Part shown: one piece after another, positions 17,378 through 26,302 of the stretch
Numbering within the stretch: position 1 is the stretch's first letter
Layout: the number at the start of each line of letters is the position of its first letter
NCBI RefSeq assembly: GCF_032017025.1
Contig: NZ_DALZQO010000001.1
Location: forward strand, 334,086 to 398,085
Length of the DNA: 64,000 nt
Direction of reading: 5' to 3'
Source of the DNA: Hydrogenoanaerobacterium sp032017025
GTDB taxonomy: Bacteria; Bacillota; Clostridia; Oscillospirales; Ruminococcaceae
Position numbers and translations under genes: made by a program
Notes under the pieces: generated by a model
The model's database searches: none
The model's input: only the letters and a program-made list of their open reading frames with translations
What the model was told of the DNA's origin: nothing

Positions 17378-18622
17378 TTAACCGTTTATCATATTGTCGA
17401 TATGGTTTCGGATATTCTCCGTAATTTTCTTTGCCAAACGATGGTCGGTTCCGCTTGCCGTAACACCGATTACAGCACTGCCGCTCTGTACAATACCGGG
17501 GAAATAAAAGCTGCATTCCGCTTTGCAGTCTGCCACGCTTACAGGGATCTGTTCGGCAGTGCATTCTTCGTAAACCATGTGGTTGGCAGTGCGGTTATCG
17601 GTGGCGGCAACCGCCAGTGCAGAACCCGTACAGTCGCCGTATTTATATTCGCGTAACAGCAGCGTAATTTGCTTTGCATCGGCAAGCGCCTGTACCTGCC
17701 CGTTCGCCGAGGGCGAAATCACCTTTACCTCACAACCAAAGTGCAGCAATGTATTGATTCTGCGCGCCGCGATATTGCCTGCCCCCACCACTGTGACTGT
17801 TTTACCCCGCAGTGAGATGAACAAAGGGAACGAAACATCGGGTTGTTGGGCCGGGCTTTTGCTTTGCACAAAGCCGTAGCGCTGTTCAAGTACCAGCGGT
17901 AGTTCAAGCAGCGAAACGCCCTGAATTTGCAGCGGACGGCCGATTACGAGGAGCTGTGCACCCTCAATGCGTGCCGCCTCACATTTTTCAAGAAAGCCGC
18001 CTGCCCCACCTGAATCTTTGGTAACAAGGCAAGTTGCACCAATTTGCTTTAGAGTTGCAACGTTGAGTTCGGTGTTGAACGGCCCTTGCATACAGATGAT
18101 ATTTTTTGCGGCAAAGCCAAGGTCAATACACCGCGCAAGCGAATCGGGTGTGGGTAACACACGCGGAAAAAGCCGCGCCGCGTAACCGGGAACTGCTGTA
18201 AAGCAATCGAGCTCTTTGCTGCCCGTTGTAAGCAGCACATTGCCATCAACCTGGCTAAGATATGCGGCGGCCTCTGCCGCGCTTTGCACATAGGTGCAGT
18301 TTTGCACAGTGCTCTGTTCGCGCAGCACTCGCAGATAGGGGGTACCGGTGGCGGCACAGGCAGTGCGGATGTTTTCGGTAACCGCAGTTGCATAAGGGTG
18401 GGTTGCGTCAAATACGCAGTCAAAATGCTGCTCACCCAGCAGCTGTGCAATTTGAGGGCTATCGCGCCTGCCGGCAAGCACGGTGAGGTTGGGGTGCTCC
18501 GGTAACACCTCTTCGCCATATTCAGTTGCAACACAAGCGGTGAGCATACACCGGTGAGGTGCCAACAGCTCAAGCAGCTGCTTGCCCTCGGTTGTACCTG
18601 CAAAAATCAAAAAATGGTACAT
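17378..18622 (-). CDS. cbiJ: CbiJ - precorrin-2 dehydrogenase (SirC-like) fusion
   Basis: Residues 1-250 match cobalt-precorrin-6A reductase CbiJ/CobK: IFAGTTEGKQLLELL, DATHPYA and LLTTGSKEL. Residues 265-414 match the NAD-binding part of precorrin-2 dehydrogenase: GKTVTVVGAGNIAARRI, VAATDN and VADCKAECSFYFPG. The aspartate in VADCKAE corresponds to the residue important for dehydrogenation and metal insertion in Met8p/CysG. At about 150 residues this half is shorter than SirC (about 200), so part of the usual dimerisation region is missing. It makes sirohydrochlorin and later reduces precorrin-6A. Whether it can also insert cobalt is open. Confidence 0.93.
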   Translation of the reverse strand: MYHFLIFAGTTEGKQLLELLAPHRCMLTACVATEYGEEVLPEHPNLTVLAGRRDSPQIAQLLGEQHFDCVFDATHPYATAVTENIRTACAATGTPYLRVLREQSTVQNCTYVQSAAEAAAYLSQVDGNVLLTTGSKELDCFTAVPGYAARLFPRVLPTPDSLARCIDLGFAAKNIICMQGPFNTELNVATLKQIGATCLVTKDSGGAGGFLEKCEAARIEGAQLLVIGRPLQIQGVSLLELPLVLEQRYGFVQSKSPAQQPDVSFPLFISLRGKTVTVVGAGNIAARRINTLLHFGCEVKVISPSANGQVQALADAKQITLLLREYKYGDCTGSALAVAATDNRTANHMVYEECTAEQIPVSVADCKAECSFYFPGIVQSGSAVIGVTASGTDHRLAKKITENIRNHIDNMING

Positions 18623-18676
18623 GCGGCTCTCCCCCCCCCTTTGCCTTCACTTTTTATGTACTTTGATGGATTACTC

Positions 18677-19402
18677 TTACATTCGGTAGCCGCGCGGCGT
18701 CACCATTTTTCCACCAATGTTTCTGGTATTGGAGTTACCGATAAACACTGTGGTGAACATATCCACCTGCGTGTTACGCAGCTGCGAAAGCGGCATTACC
18801 TGCCCGCATTCACCCTCACGCCCAATGTTCTGCACAATACCGCAGACGATATCACCGCCTCGGCTTTTCAACACGATATCGCATGCTTTTTGCAGGTAGT
18901 CGCTGCGTTTTTTGCTGGATGGATTGTAAAGGCAGAGTACAAAATCGCCCTGTGCAGCAAGGTCGAGCCTTTTTTCAATCTGTTCATAGGGGGTAAGCAG
19001 GTCGCTCAGCGAAATAACGGCAAAATCGTGTATCAGGGGTGCGCCCAGCACCGCCGCACCGCTGCACGCCGCGGTAATACCTGCAACCACCTCAATTTCG
19101 ATGGGCGGGTATGCCTGTGAAAGCTCGTAAATAAGCCCCGCCATGCCGTAAACACCGGCGTCCCCGCTGCATACCATTGCTACGGTGCGCCCTTTCAGTG
19201 CCTCCTCAATCGCCAGCTTGCAGCGGTCAACCTCCTGCTTCATGGGTGTGGAGAGCAGTTCTTTGCCCGGAAAATTCTCTTTAATAAGGTCGACATACAC
19301 GGTGTAGCCCGCAATTACGTCGCTTTCCTCTATCGCCGCCAGGGCGCGCGGGGTAATTTGGTCAAAGTTACCGGGGCCCAAGCCAACAACATATAATTTC
19401 AT
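18677..19402 (-). CDS. cbiH: Cobalt-precorrin-3 C17-methyltransferase CbiH
   Basis: Methylates C17 with ring contraction. Diagnostic segments are LYVVGLGPGNFDQITPRAL, DVIAGYTVYVDLI, CSGDAGVYGMAGL and the C-terminal NTRNIGGKMVTPRGY. The start at 19402 is chosen because GGCGG lies 8 nt upstream and the ATG overlaps the hemA stop as ATGA; 14 open codons further upstream are rejected. Length 241 is typical. It is followed by a 54-nt gap before cbiJ. Confidence 0.96.
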   Translation of the reverse strand: MKLYVVGLGPGNFDQITPRALAAIEESDVIAGYTVYVDLIKENFPGKELLSTPMKQEVDRCKLAIEEALKGRTVAMVCSGDAGVYGMAGLIYELSQAYPPIEIEVVAGITAACSGAAVLGAPLIHDFAVISLSDLLTPYEQIEKRLDLAAQGDFVLCLYNPSSKKRSDYLQKACDIVLKSRGGDIVCGIVQNIGREGECGQVMPLSQLRNTQVDMFTTVFIGNSNTRNIGGKMVTPRGYRM

Positions 19403-20631
19403 GATTGTACCGCCTTTTCTAATCCTTGAATGCAGTCTTGCCATTTGTCGCGGTCGAGGTTTTCACGCAAACCAAACATTAGCTTGCCCACCACCTTAAC
19501 CGAAGCATTTTCGACAAGCCGTCGCAGCTGCTCCTGCTCTCTGGCATCAATATCCAGCCGCTGAATCGATTTATAGATGCGCCCTGTAATATCTAAGGCC
19601 GCAAGCGCGCTGATGTCATTGATTTTCGGCACCAACTCACGGAAATAATACCAATTTTCAAAATCGTCTCGGTACTCCTCAAGAATACCGTTTGCAAGCG
19701 CCACGCCCGCATTTTCGGCTTCGGTAACCGACGCACCGCCAAGGCTGTCGATATCGTAAAGCTGAACCCCCTGCACATCCGAAAGGCGCGCAGAGATATC
19801 ACGCGGAACCGCAAGGTCAACAAGCAGCTTGGGCGAACCGTCGAGATACGGCAAAGCCTCATCGTATTGGATGGTATGGTGTGGGCTGGTTGTTGCGCTC
19901 ACCACCACACGGCAGCTTGCCAGCTCCTTCAAGCGGTCGTCATAGGGGACAACGCTGCACCCTTGCGGGATGATGACGTCGCCTGTTTTGTATCGGCGCA
20001 GCGTCATTTTTACATCACAACCCTGCTCTACCAAAGCCTTGGCGGTAAGCCTGCCCATTTCACCATTGCCAATGACGAGGCAGTGCACACCCTCAAGGCT
20101 GACAAGCTCGCTTGCCAGCAGCTCGACGGTACGAGTGGCAACCGAGGTATCGAGTGCGGTGAGATGCACTGTTGTTTTAACACGCTTTGCCGCGGTAACC
20201 GCCGTACGGAACAGCCGCTGAAGCACACTGTCGGCACAGCCGCAGCCGTGCGAAAGTGCCAGCGCTTCACCCACCTGTGTAATAATCTGATCTTCGCCAA
20301 ACACCTTGCTCTTCATCCCGCAGGAGGTATGCAGCAAATGGCAAAGTGCATCTCTGCCGCTTCGCTCTACAAAGTAGCTTTCGTAATCGCATGGGCTTGC
20401 ACCCTTTACTGCGCACAAAATTTCGTAGGGAGTTTTTGCAGGCTCGGTGTCATAGCTGAGCCACAGCTCGGTACGGTTACAGGTGGAAAGAAGGACACAG
20501 CCTGCTGCGCCAAATTCCGCCCGGATGCGCTGCATCGCTGCCACTGCCGTGGCTTTTGTGAACGAAAACAGCTCGCGGTATTCAATTGTCGCCTTGCTGT
20601 GGTCAATGCCCACCATCTTGATATTGATCAA
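19399..20631 (-). CDS. hemA: Glutamyl-tRNA reductase HemA
   Basis: Reduces glutamyl-tRNA to glutamate-1-semialdehyde, the first step of the C5 route. The catalytic cysteine is in LLSTCNRTELW at about residue 47, the NADPH-binding domain has LVIGNGEMGRLTAKAL, and DLAVPRDI follows. The start is read as TTG at 20631: it overlaps the cbiG stop as TTGA, has GGAG 9 nt upstream and gives the family pattern INIKMVGIDHSKA. Five more open codons upstream begin too close to a ribosome site. The length of 410 and the heme-type pathway genes nearby support de novo tetrapyrrole synthesis from tRNA-bound glutamate. Confidence 0.95.
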   Translation of the reverse strand: MINIKMVGIDHSKATIEYRELFSFTKATAVAAMQRIRAEFGAAGCVLLSTCNRTELWLSYDTEPAKTPYEILCAVKGASPCDYESYFVERSGRDALCHLLHTSCGMKSKVFGEDQIITQVGEALALSHGCGCADSVLQRLFRTAVTAAKRVKTTVHLTALDTSVATRTVELLASELVSLEGVHCLVIGNGEMGRLTAKALVEQGCDVKMTLRRYKTGDVIIPQGCSVVPYDDRLKELASCRVVVSATTSPHHTIQYDEALPYLDGSPKLLVDLAVPRDISARLSDVQGVQLYDIDSLGGASVTEAENAGVALANGILEEYRDDFENWYYFRELVPKINDISALAALDITGRIYKSIQRLDIDAREQEQLRRLVENASVKVVGKLMFGLRENLDRDKWQDCIQGLEKAVQS

Positions 20632-21662
20632 AACCGTATTCTCCAATCCTCACACGCAAGCGCCGCTGTTACACCGTTTGCGCCGCTTTTTTTTACAATC
20701 AGTTCCCCGCCCGAACCAAGCACCGCCGCTCGCTCACAGACATTATCCACACCTGTGACACTGCTAACAAACTGTGACGGGGTAAATTCACCCTGTACCT
20801 GCGCTAGCTGTTGTGCCGTAAAGGTGACAAAGGGCAGTTTATGGGCAGAGCAAAGGCCTGTAAGCCCCTGCTCATTTGCTTTTAAAGCAATGGAACAAAC
20901 CTGCCTCAGCGCAAAAAATGAGATATGATGCTGCCAAAGCACCTTTCGCAAATGCTCTTCAATTGCATTCTGCTTAATGCCGCGCCTGCACCCGATGCCC
21001 GCTGTTATGATACGCGGTATGAGGTTGAGGGTGCAGTCAAAGGGGCGTTTGTTTTCATCCAAAGAGATTACAATGCCGAGTTTGCCGCTTGCTTGCGGTG
21101 TTACTCCCGCCGGAAGCGCACCCTCTACAGCAAAATCGCTTGCAAAGCCGATGGAGATGCCATCGAGCAATGCCGCTGAAATACGCTTTGCGGCAGACAG
21201 GTTCGCAATGGTAAGATTGTTTTGTACCGCCCAACTATCCACCGAAAAAAGGTTGTTGCGGTCGGTTGCGGTGGAGATAACAGGCTGTGCGCCTGCTATG
21301 GCTGCCACCTGCAGCGTAAGGTTATTCGCGCCGCCGATATGCCCCGAAAGCAACGACACCGCAAAATCCCCTTGCTCATCAATGACGATAACGGCGGGGT
21401 CGGTGGTTTTATCGTTCACATAAGGGGCGATAGCGCGCACCGCAATGCCCGCGGCCGATACAAAAACCAACCCGTCGGCGGTAGCAAACGCATCTTTTGC
21501 CCACTCTCCCAAGGTGGAGGCGACGGGAACCAAGCCCGTGCCTGCCGCATGGCGGGGCATGGCATACGCCTTACAGCTGTGCCCCTGCGCACGTAAGCCC
21601 TCGGCAAGACGAGCGCACAGCGTAGAACCATTCGCGGTAAACGATATGAGTGATATACGCAT
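20628..21662 (-). CDS. cbiG: Cobalt-precorrin-5A hydrolase CbiG
   Basis: Opens the delta-lactone of cobalt-precorrin-5A with loss of acetaldehyde, a step specific to the anaerobic pathway. The N-terminal domain has VFVSAAGIAVRAIAPYV, and the segment LLSGHIGGANNLT is typical. The C-terminal domain begins at about residue 217 with ITAGIGCRRGI. Length 344 is normal. Its stop overlaps the hemA TTG start. Presence of cbiG and cbiD together marks the oxygen-independent route. Confidence 0.96.
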   Translation of the reverse strand: MRISLISFTANGSTLCARLAEGLRAQGHSCKAYAMPRHAAGTGLVPVASTLGEWAKDAFATADGLVFVSAAGIAVRAIAPYVNDKTTDPAVIVIDEQGDFAVSLLSGHIGGANNLTLQVAAIAGAQPVISTATDRNNLFSVDSWAVQNNLTIANLSAAKRISAALLDGISIGFASDFAVEGALPAGVTPQASGKLGIVISLDENKRPFDCTLNLIPRIITAGIGCRRGIKQNAIEEHLRKVLWQHHISFFALRQVCSIALKANEQGLTGLCSAHKLPFVTFTAQQLAQVQGEFTPSQFVSSVTGVDNVCERAAVLGSGGELIVKKSGANGVTAALACEDWRIRF

Positions 21663-21710
21663 GCGGCGCCCCCCTTAATAATACACTAAATCGACGTTTC
21701 GAACTGTTAT

Positions 21711-22466
21711 TTAAACGGATGCTTCTCGGAATTCGGTAGTAAATGCAGGGTCGTAAAGCTTGCTGCGCTCGTATTGGTCTCCGAGAAAGCCACCGACGAG
21801 AATGAGTGCGGTTTTTGTAATACCGTTGCTCGTTGCCATCTGCGGCAGGGTGCCAATCGTACCAATCACCTGCTTTTCATCGGGCCATGTCGCCTTGTAT
21901 ACAATGGCTGCGGGAGTATCCTCGGTATAGCCGCCCTTCAGCAGCCGTTCACGCAGCTCCTCAAGCATACCGGTAGAAAGAAAGATTGCCATGGTTGCTC
22001 CGTGGGCCGCAAGCAGCGATATCTCTTCTTTCTCTGGTACAGGGGTTCTGCCCGCCATGCGCGTGATGATAACGGTTTGTGAGACATCAGGTAAGGTGTA
22101 CTCGGCTTTGAGAGCCGCCGCCGCACCGCAAAACGAGCTGACACCGGGCGTAACATCGTAATGAAAGCCCGCCGCATCCAGCAAATCCATCTGCTCGCGA
22201 ATTGCGCCGTAGATGGAAGGGTCGCCCGTGTGCAGGCGCACCGTGGTTTTGCCCTGTGCCTCTGCCGCGCTTATCACGGAAATTACCTGTTCCAGCGTCA
22301 TTTTTGCGCTGTCGTGTATTTCACAGCCCTCTTTCGCATTGTCAAGCAGGGCGGGGTTCACCAGTGAGCCCGCATAGATGATAACGTCTGCCTGCTGCAG
22401 CAGCCGCTGACCACGCACGGTAATCAAATCGGGGGCACCGCTGCCCGCACCGACAAAATGTATCAT
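21711..22466 (-). CDS. cbiF: Cobalt-precorrin-4 C11-methyltransferase CbiF
   Basis: Methylates C11 of cobalt-precorrin-4. It starts with MIHFVGAGSGAPDLITVRG, has the CbiF/CobM signature VIIYAGSLVNP and the SAM loop RLHTGDPSIYGAI. Length 251 is typical. The start overlaps the cbiL stop by 4 nt, and a 48-nt gap precedes cbiG, which acts next in the pathway. Confidence 0.97.
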   Translation of the reverse strand: MIHFVGAGSGAPDLITVRGQRLLQQADVIIYAGSLVNPALLDNAKEGCEIHDSAKMTLEQVISVISAAEAQGKTTVRLHTGDPSIYGAIREQMDLLDAAGFHYDVTPGVSSFCGAAAALKAEYTLPDVSQTVIITRMAGRTPVPEKEEISLLAAHGATMAIFLSTGMLEELRERLLKGGYTEDTPAAIVYKATWPDEKQVIGTIGTLPQMATSNGITKTALILVGGFLGDQYERSKLYDPAFTTEFREASV

Positions 22467-23167
22467 AGCTGCACCTCTTCTTCCTTCACCACAATCACAG
22501 AGAAATAGCTCGCGCCGTCATCTGCGGCATCAATATCGTGGAACACCCGCTCGCCCTCCATGCCGCATTTCTGCACCATCTGCGCACTCTTTAGCATTCC
22601 CCGGTCTTTCAACTGCTGTTTTACCGTATCAAAGGCTTTTCCGGTTTTCATTAGTATTTTGGTGCCGCTCATATCGAGCCCCGAGTCTGCCCCTTTGTAA
22701 GATGCCGGCAGCACATGCAGTGGCTGCGCGCCCTCGGTAAGCGGAATATTGAGCCGTGCTGCAACCGCACAAAACGACGGCACACCCGCCACAAACTGTG
22801 CGGACAGCCCCATAGCGACAATGCGCTTATGCACATAGGTGTAGGTAGAATAGATGGTGGAATCGCCGAGGGTTAAAAACGCGATGTTCTTTCCCTGCCG
22901 CAGCAGCTCTGCGAGCTCCCCCGCTGCTTCGTCATAGTTGCGGTTCAGCAGCGCCTTGTCGCGCGTCATGGGTATAAACAGCTCTATAAGCTGCTTATCG
23001 GCAAGGTTTGGCACCGCACCGCGCGCAATTTGCAGGGCAACGCCCTCACCATCACCGGTTTTTGGTACCGCCACCACCTCGCAGCGCTCAATAATACGTA
23101 CCGCCTGTATCGTAATCAGTTCTGGGTCGCCGGGGCCCACCCCAACGCCGTATAGAGTTCCGTTCAT
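22463..23167 (-). CDS. cbiL: Cobalt-precorrin-2 C20-methyltransferase CbiL
   Basis: Methylates C20 of (cobalt-)precorrin-2. Signatures are YGVGVGPGDPELITIQAVR at the N-terminus, FLTLGDSTIYSTYTYVHKRI and VAGVPSFCAVAARLNIPL. Length 234 is usual. It overlaps cbiD and cbiF by 4 nt each. Whether this version needs cobalt already inserted, as in the anaerobic pathway, cannot be told from motifs alone but follows from the surrounding cbi set. Confidence 0.97.
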   Translation of the reverse strand: MNGTLYGVGVGPGDPELITIQAVRIIERCEVVAVPKTGDGEGVALQIARGAVPNLADKQLIELFIPMTRDKALLNRNYDEAAGELAELLRQGKNIAFLTLGDSTIYSTYTYVHKRIVAMGLSAQFVAGVPSFCAVAARLNIPLTEGAQPLHVLPASYKGADSGLDMSGTKILMKTGKAFDTVKQQLKDRGMLKSAQMVQKCGMEGERVFHDIDAADDGASYFSVIVVKEEEVQL

Positions 23168-24330
23168 TGTCCATCCTCCGAATGCAAATTTATGTCGACG
23201 GTAAACTGCCGCATCAGCTTTGGCGCATCGGGGGTCATCCCCAGCGTGCCATAGCGGTTGGAAAACACCACCGCGCCAATTTCCAGTTCTCCGTAGGTTC
23301 GCGCCTTAATATGGTCATCTATCTTTTGCAGAATGCTCTGCATTACTTTCTCTTTCAGCTGTGCCGCCTCAATCAGCTCGATGGCTTCATCGGTGGTGAT
23401 GCAGCCCATAATCTGTTCGAGCAGCGGCCGCTGCGCACCCGCAAGCGCGCTGTGTGCCGCTAAAATCTCCATACGGCAGTCGGCATAACGGGAGTGGGTA
23501 TTGAACACACCGCCCGCGAGCTTAACAAATTTACCGAGGTGCCCCACCAGCAGTACCCCTTGGAATTTGAGCTGTACTGCGTAGTCGAGCACATCACCAA
23601 CAAAATTACTGCATTTTACCGCGTCGTGCAGGTTGAGGTGCAGTGTGTTTTGCGCGTATACCTCGCCATAGTTGCCGGGCGTAACGGCGATATACCGCGC
23701 ACCGCTCGCTTTGAGCATATTCATTTCAACTTTAATGGAATCGACCAGTGCCTGTTCGCTCATCGGCTCTACAATGCCGCTGGTGCCAAGCACCGAAATG
23801 CCGCCTGTAATGCCCAAGCGGGGGTTGTAGGTTTTCTTTGCAATCTCGACGCCATCGGGAATGGAAACCTCCACAACAATACCGCCTCGATAGCCGCATT
23901 CCTCACAGCTTTCGAGTACCGCTTCCTCAATCATACGGCGCGGCACTTGATTGATAGCGGCAGTGCCCACAGGGCACTCCAACCCCGCGCGCGTTACCCT
24001 GCCAACACCCACGCCGCCGTCGATGGTGACGCCTTTTACGGCGTAGGAGACCTTTGCATAAACCAGGATTCCGTTTGTGATATCGGGGTCATCCCCACTG
24101 TCCTTTCGGATGGCGCACATGGCAAAGTCCTCGCCCCACGATGGATTTTGTACGTCGAGCGCGAGCGAAAAGCCTTTGGGAGTCAATAGGTTGATATGCG
24201 AAACCTCCTGCCCCGACAGCAGCATCAGCGTCGCCGCCTTTGCTGCCGCCGCAGCACAGGAGCCGGTGGTGTAGCCGAAGCGCAATTTTTTATTGTCAAC
24301 ATACCGGTATTCTTCCACGCCATGCACCAT
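23164..24330 (-). CDS. cbiD: Cobalt-precorrin-5B C1-methyltransferase CbiD
   Basis: Methylates C1 after ring opening by CbiG. Family signatures are RFGYTTGSCAAAAAKAA at residues 17-33, VGRVTRAGLECPVGTAAIN, GITGGISVLGTSGIVEPMS and VGHLGKFVKLAGGVFNTHS. Length 388 is normal. It overlaps cbiL by 4 nt and follows cbiO with a 42-nt gap. CbiD is unrelated to the other methylases and is one of the best markers of the anaerobic pathway. Confidence 0.97.
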   Translation of the reverse strand: MVHGVEEYRYVDNKKLRFGYTTGSCAAAAAKAATLMLLSGQEVSHINLLTPKGFSLALDVQNPSWGEDFAMCAIRKDSGDDPDITNGILVYAKVSYAVKGVTIDGGVGVGRVTRAGLECPVGTAAINQVPRRMIEEAVLESCEECGYRGGIVVEVSIPDGVEIAKKTYNPRLGITGGISVLGTSGIVEPMSEQALVDSIKVEMNMLKASGARYIAVTPGNYGEVYAQNTLHLNLHDAVKCSNFVGDVLDYAVQLKFQGVLLVGHLGKFVKLAGGVFNTHSRYADCRMEILAAHSALAGAQRPLLEQIMGCITTDEAIELIEAAQLKEKVMQSILQKIDDHIKARTYGELEIGAVVFSNRYGTLGMTPDAPKLMRQFTVDINLHSEDGQ

Positions 24331-24372
24331 CCTTTTTATAGCAGTCCCATTTGCAAAATAGATTCACTTGTA

Positions 24373-25197
24373 TTACAGCAGGCTTTCCAGTTCTTCTATG
24401 GTTCTCGGGGGAGCCCCTTTATTGGCAAGCACACCGCCTGCACAAAGCCTGCTGTACATGCGCAGTACAAAAGGGGGCTGCAAGCCTGTTTTTTCAAGCA
24501 GTGGCAGGTCACTGAATACCTCTTGTGGCGTACCGGCCGCCTGCACCTCGCCATTACCCAGTACGACAATCCGGTCTGCCCATGCATAAGCAGTATTAAC
24601 ATCATGGGTTGCCATTAGTATGGTGATTCCATCGGCACTGAGTTTATCGATTTCCTCCATCAGGCGGCGCGCATGAACGGGGTCGAGCGCCGAGGTTGGT
24701 TCGTCAAACAGCAGTACCTGCGGGCTCATCGATAGTACCGATGCAACCGAGACACGCTTTTTTTGCCCGCCGCTCAAGAAATGAGGAGGCTTGTCCTTTA
24801 GCTCGGTCAAGTTCATTGCAGCAAGGCTTTGCGTCACACAGCTGTGAACCTGCTCTTTGCTGTATCCGAGGTTGTGTGGGCCGAACGCAACCTCTTGATA
24901 AACATCTACGCAGAACAGCTGTGTTTCAGGGTCTTGAAAGACAATGCCGACATTCTTACGCATTTTGATAAGCCCCTTTTTGTCGTAGCCCAAGGGTTCG
25001 CCATCAAACAAAATGCTGCCGGATAATGCCTTGTGAACACCGTTAAGGCACAGAAACAGCGTGCTCTTGCCCGAGCCGTTTGAGCCGAGCACCGCAATGC
25101 GTTCGCCGCGCTTAACATCAAGGTTCACGCCCTTAAGTGCTTCGGTTCCGTCGGGATAGGTATATTTTAAATCTCGTATGGATAGTATTGTCTCCAC
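24373..25197 (-). CDS. cbiO: Cobalt ECF transporter ATPase CbiO
   Basis: ATP-binding subunit of the CbiMNQO cobalt importer. It has the Walker A GSNGSGKST (about residues 36-44), signature LSGGQKKRV, Walker B VLLFDEPTSALD and the switch histidine in ATHD. The start is read as GTG at 25197, 4 nt after the cbiQ stop, giving METILSIRDLKYTYPDG; five more codons are open upstream. The length of 274 is typical. It works with CbiQ in the membrane. Confidence 0.95.
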   Translation of the reverse strand: METILSIRDLKYTYPDGTEALKGVNLDVKRGERIAVLGSNGSGKSTLFLCLNGVHKALSGSILFDGEPLGYDKKGLIKMRKNVGIVFQDPETQLFCVDVYQEVAFGPHNLGYSKEQVHSCVTQSLAAMNLTELKDKPPHFLSGGQKKRVSVASVLSMSPQVLLFDEPTSALDPVHARRLMEEIDKLSADGITILMATHDVNTAYAWADRIVVLGNGEVQAAGTPQEVFSDLPLLEKTGLQPPFVLRMYSRLCAGGVLANKGAPPRTIEELESLL

Positions 25198-25201
25198 TGT
25201 G

Positions 25202-25981
25202 TTACCCCGCAATCAGTTTGGTGAAAATCGCCGCAGAAATGAGTGCTAGCTCATACACTGCCAGCATCGCTTTTTGGCGGCCGGTGGTGCGTATCAGCTC
25301 ACCGGTAAAGGCAAAATCGCCGTCATACCCGCGCGATTCCATGGCATCGTACAGCCGAGATGACTTCTGAAACGCCCCTACAAACACCGAGGATGCCAGC
25401 ACCGACAGTGAACGAAAGGACGCACGGTACCCCATATTCCCCAGCCTTGCCTTTTGCGCAACCGCCATCTGCTCCGCCATACCCAGAAGGATAAAGATAA
25501 AGCGATAGATCATCATCATGAGCTCGGTGAGCAGCTTAGGGGTGTGCATGCGGTCGAGTAACCCAAGCAAATCGCTCATCGGGGTAGATACGTATAAAAA
25601 GTATAGGCACGAAACACCCGCCATCGATTTTAAGAAGACGTTCAGTGCCTGTTCTACCCCCGCCCTTGTGACAACCAGATAGCTGCCAAATACAGGCAGA
25701 TTTACAAATCCGGCAGGCTCAGCGGAAAAGCTGACCGAGATAGTGACCACGCCGAGGAGTAAGAACCAGAACGGAATAGCGCACATCCTCAGGTAGCGGC
25801 GCAGCGGCAGCCCCGAAATAACGATGCAGAGCAGCGTCATCAGTGCAAGCACACCGGCCGAAAACAGGTTCTCACTCACCAGCAAGGTGCACAGCAGTGT
25901 AGAGACCGCAAGCCCCGCCTTAAAAGCAGGGCTCACGTCTTTGATCTTAGAGCCGTATGCGAGCCGATCCATGGTTACCAT
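25202..25981 (-). CDS. cbiQ: Cobalt ECF transporter transmembrane protein CbiQ
   Basis: Membrane coupling (T) component of the cobalt importer. About five hydrophobic segments are seen, and the cytoplasmic ATPase-coupling helices carry the ARLGNMGYRASFRS and SRLYDAMESRGYDGDF segments with the characteristic Ala-Arg-Gly/Ser-type motifs. The start at 25981 has AAGGA 9 nt upstream inside the end of cbiN. Length 259 is normal. Confidence 0.94.
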   Translation of the reverse strand: MVTMDRLAYGSKIKDVSPAFKAGLAVSTLLCTLLVSENLFSAGVLALMTLLCIVISGLPLRRYLRMCAIPFWFLLLGVVTISVSFSAEPAGFVNLPVFGSYLVVTRAGVEQALNVFLKSMAGVSCLYFLYVSTPMSDLLGLLDRMHTPKLLTELMMMIYRFIFILLGMAEQMAVAQKARLGNMGYRASFRSLSVLASSVFVGAFQKSSRLYDAMESRGYDGDFAFTGELIRTTGRQKAMLAVYELALISAAIFTKLIAG

Positions 25982-25984
25982 TGT

Positions 25985-26290
25985 TTATTGTTCCTTCTTT
26001 TTGTACTTCTTGCTGGCTGCAAGGTAGCCGATGCAAAAGAAAAATATGCCTGAGCCGAGTGCCGCCTGCAAACAGAACAGGAGGCTTTCGGTTTCGCCCC
26101 CGGGAGGCGCCCACATGGGCTCGAACCACGGCTCGTATTCAGTGTTGATCGAGGTGATAATTTCATCCGCAGCGCCGTCTGCGCCGCCAAACTCGGAATC
26201 TTTTATGGTGAGCAGCGGATAAACCACGATGCCCACACAAACGGCGAGTGCCAAAACAACGCCAAGTACTTTTTTCGTTTTTGTATTCAT
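25985..26290 (-). CDS. cbiN: Cobalt transport protein CbiN
   Basis: Small accessory subunit with two membrane helices (about residues 8-29 and 71-92) separated by an extracytoplasmic loop. The loop holds the family motif DSEFGGADGAA and EYEPWFEPMW-type residues. Length 101 matches CbiN. It lies between cbiM and cbiQ with 3- to 12-nt spacing. CbiN helps load metal onto CbiM. Confidence 0.95.
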   Translation of the reverse strand: MNTKTKKVLGVVLALAVCVGIVVYPLLTIKDSEFGGADGAADEIITSINTEYEPWFEPMWAPPGGETESLLFCLQAALGSGIFFFCIGYLAASKKYKKKEQ

Positions 26291-26302
26291 TCTGTTCCCC
26301 TC

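Noticed and set aside
19867..20928. Open frame of 353 codons on the plus strand opposite hemA and cbiG
   Set aside because: Composition shows no family signature, it has no ribosome site, and it lies fully antisense to two well-recognised genes; it reflects codon bias of the opposite strand.
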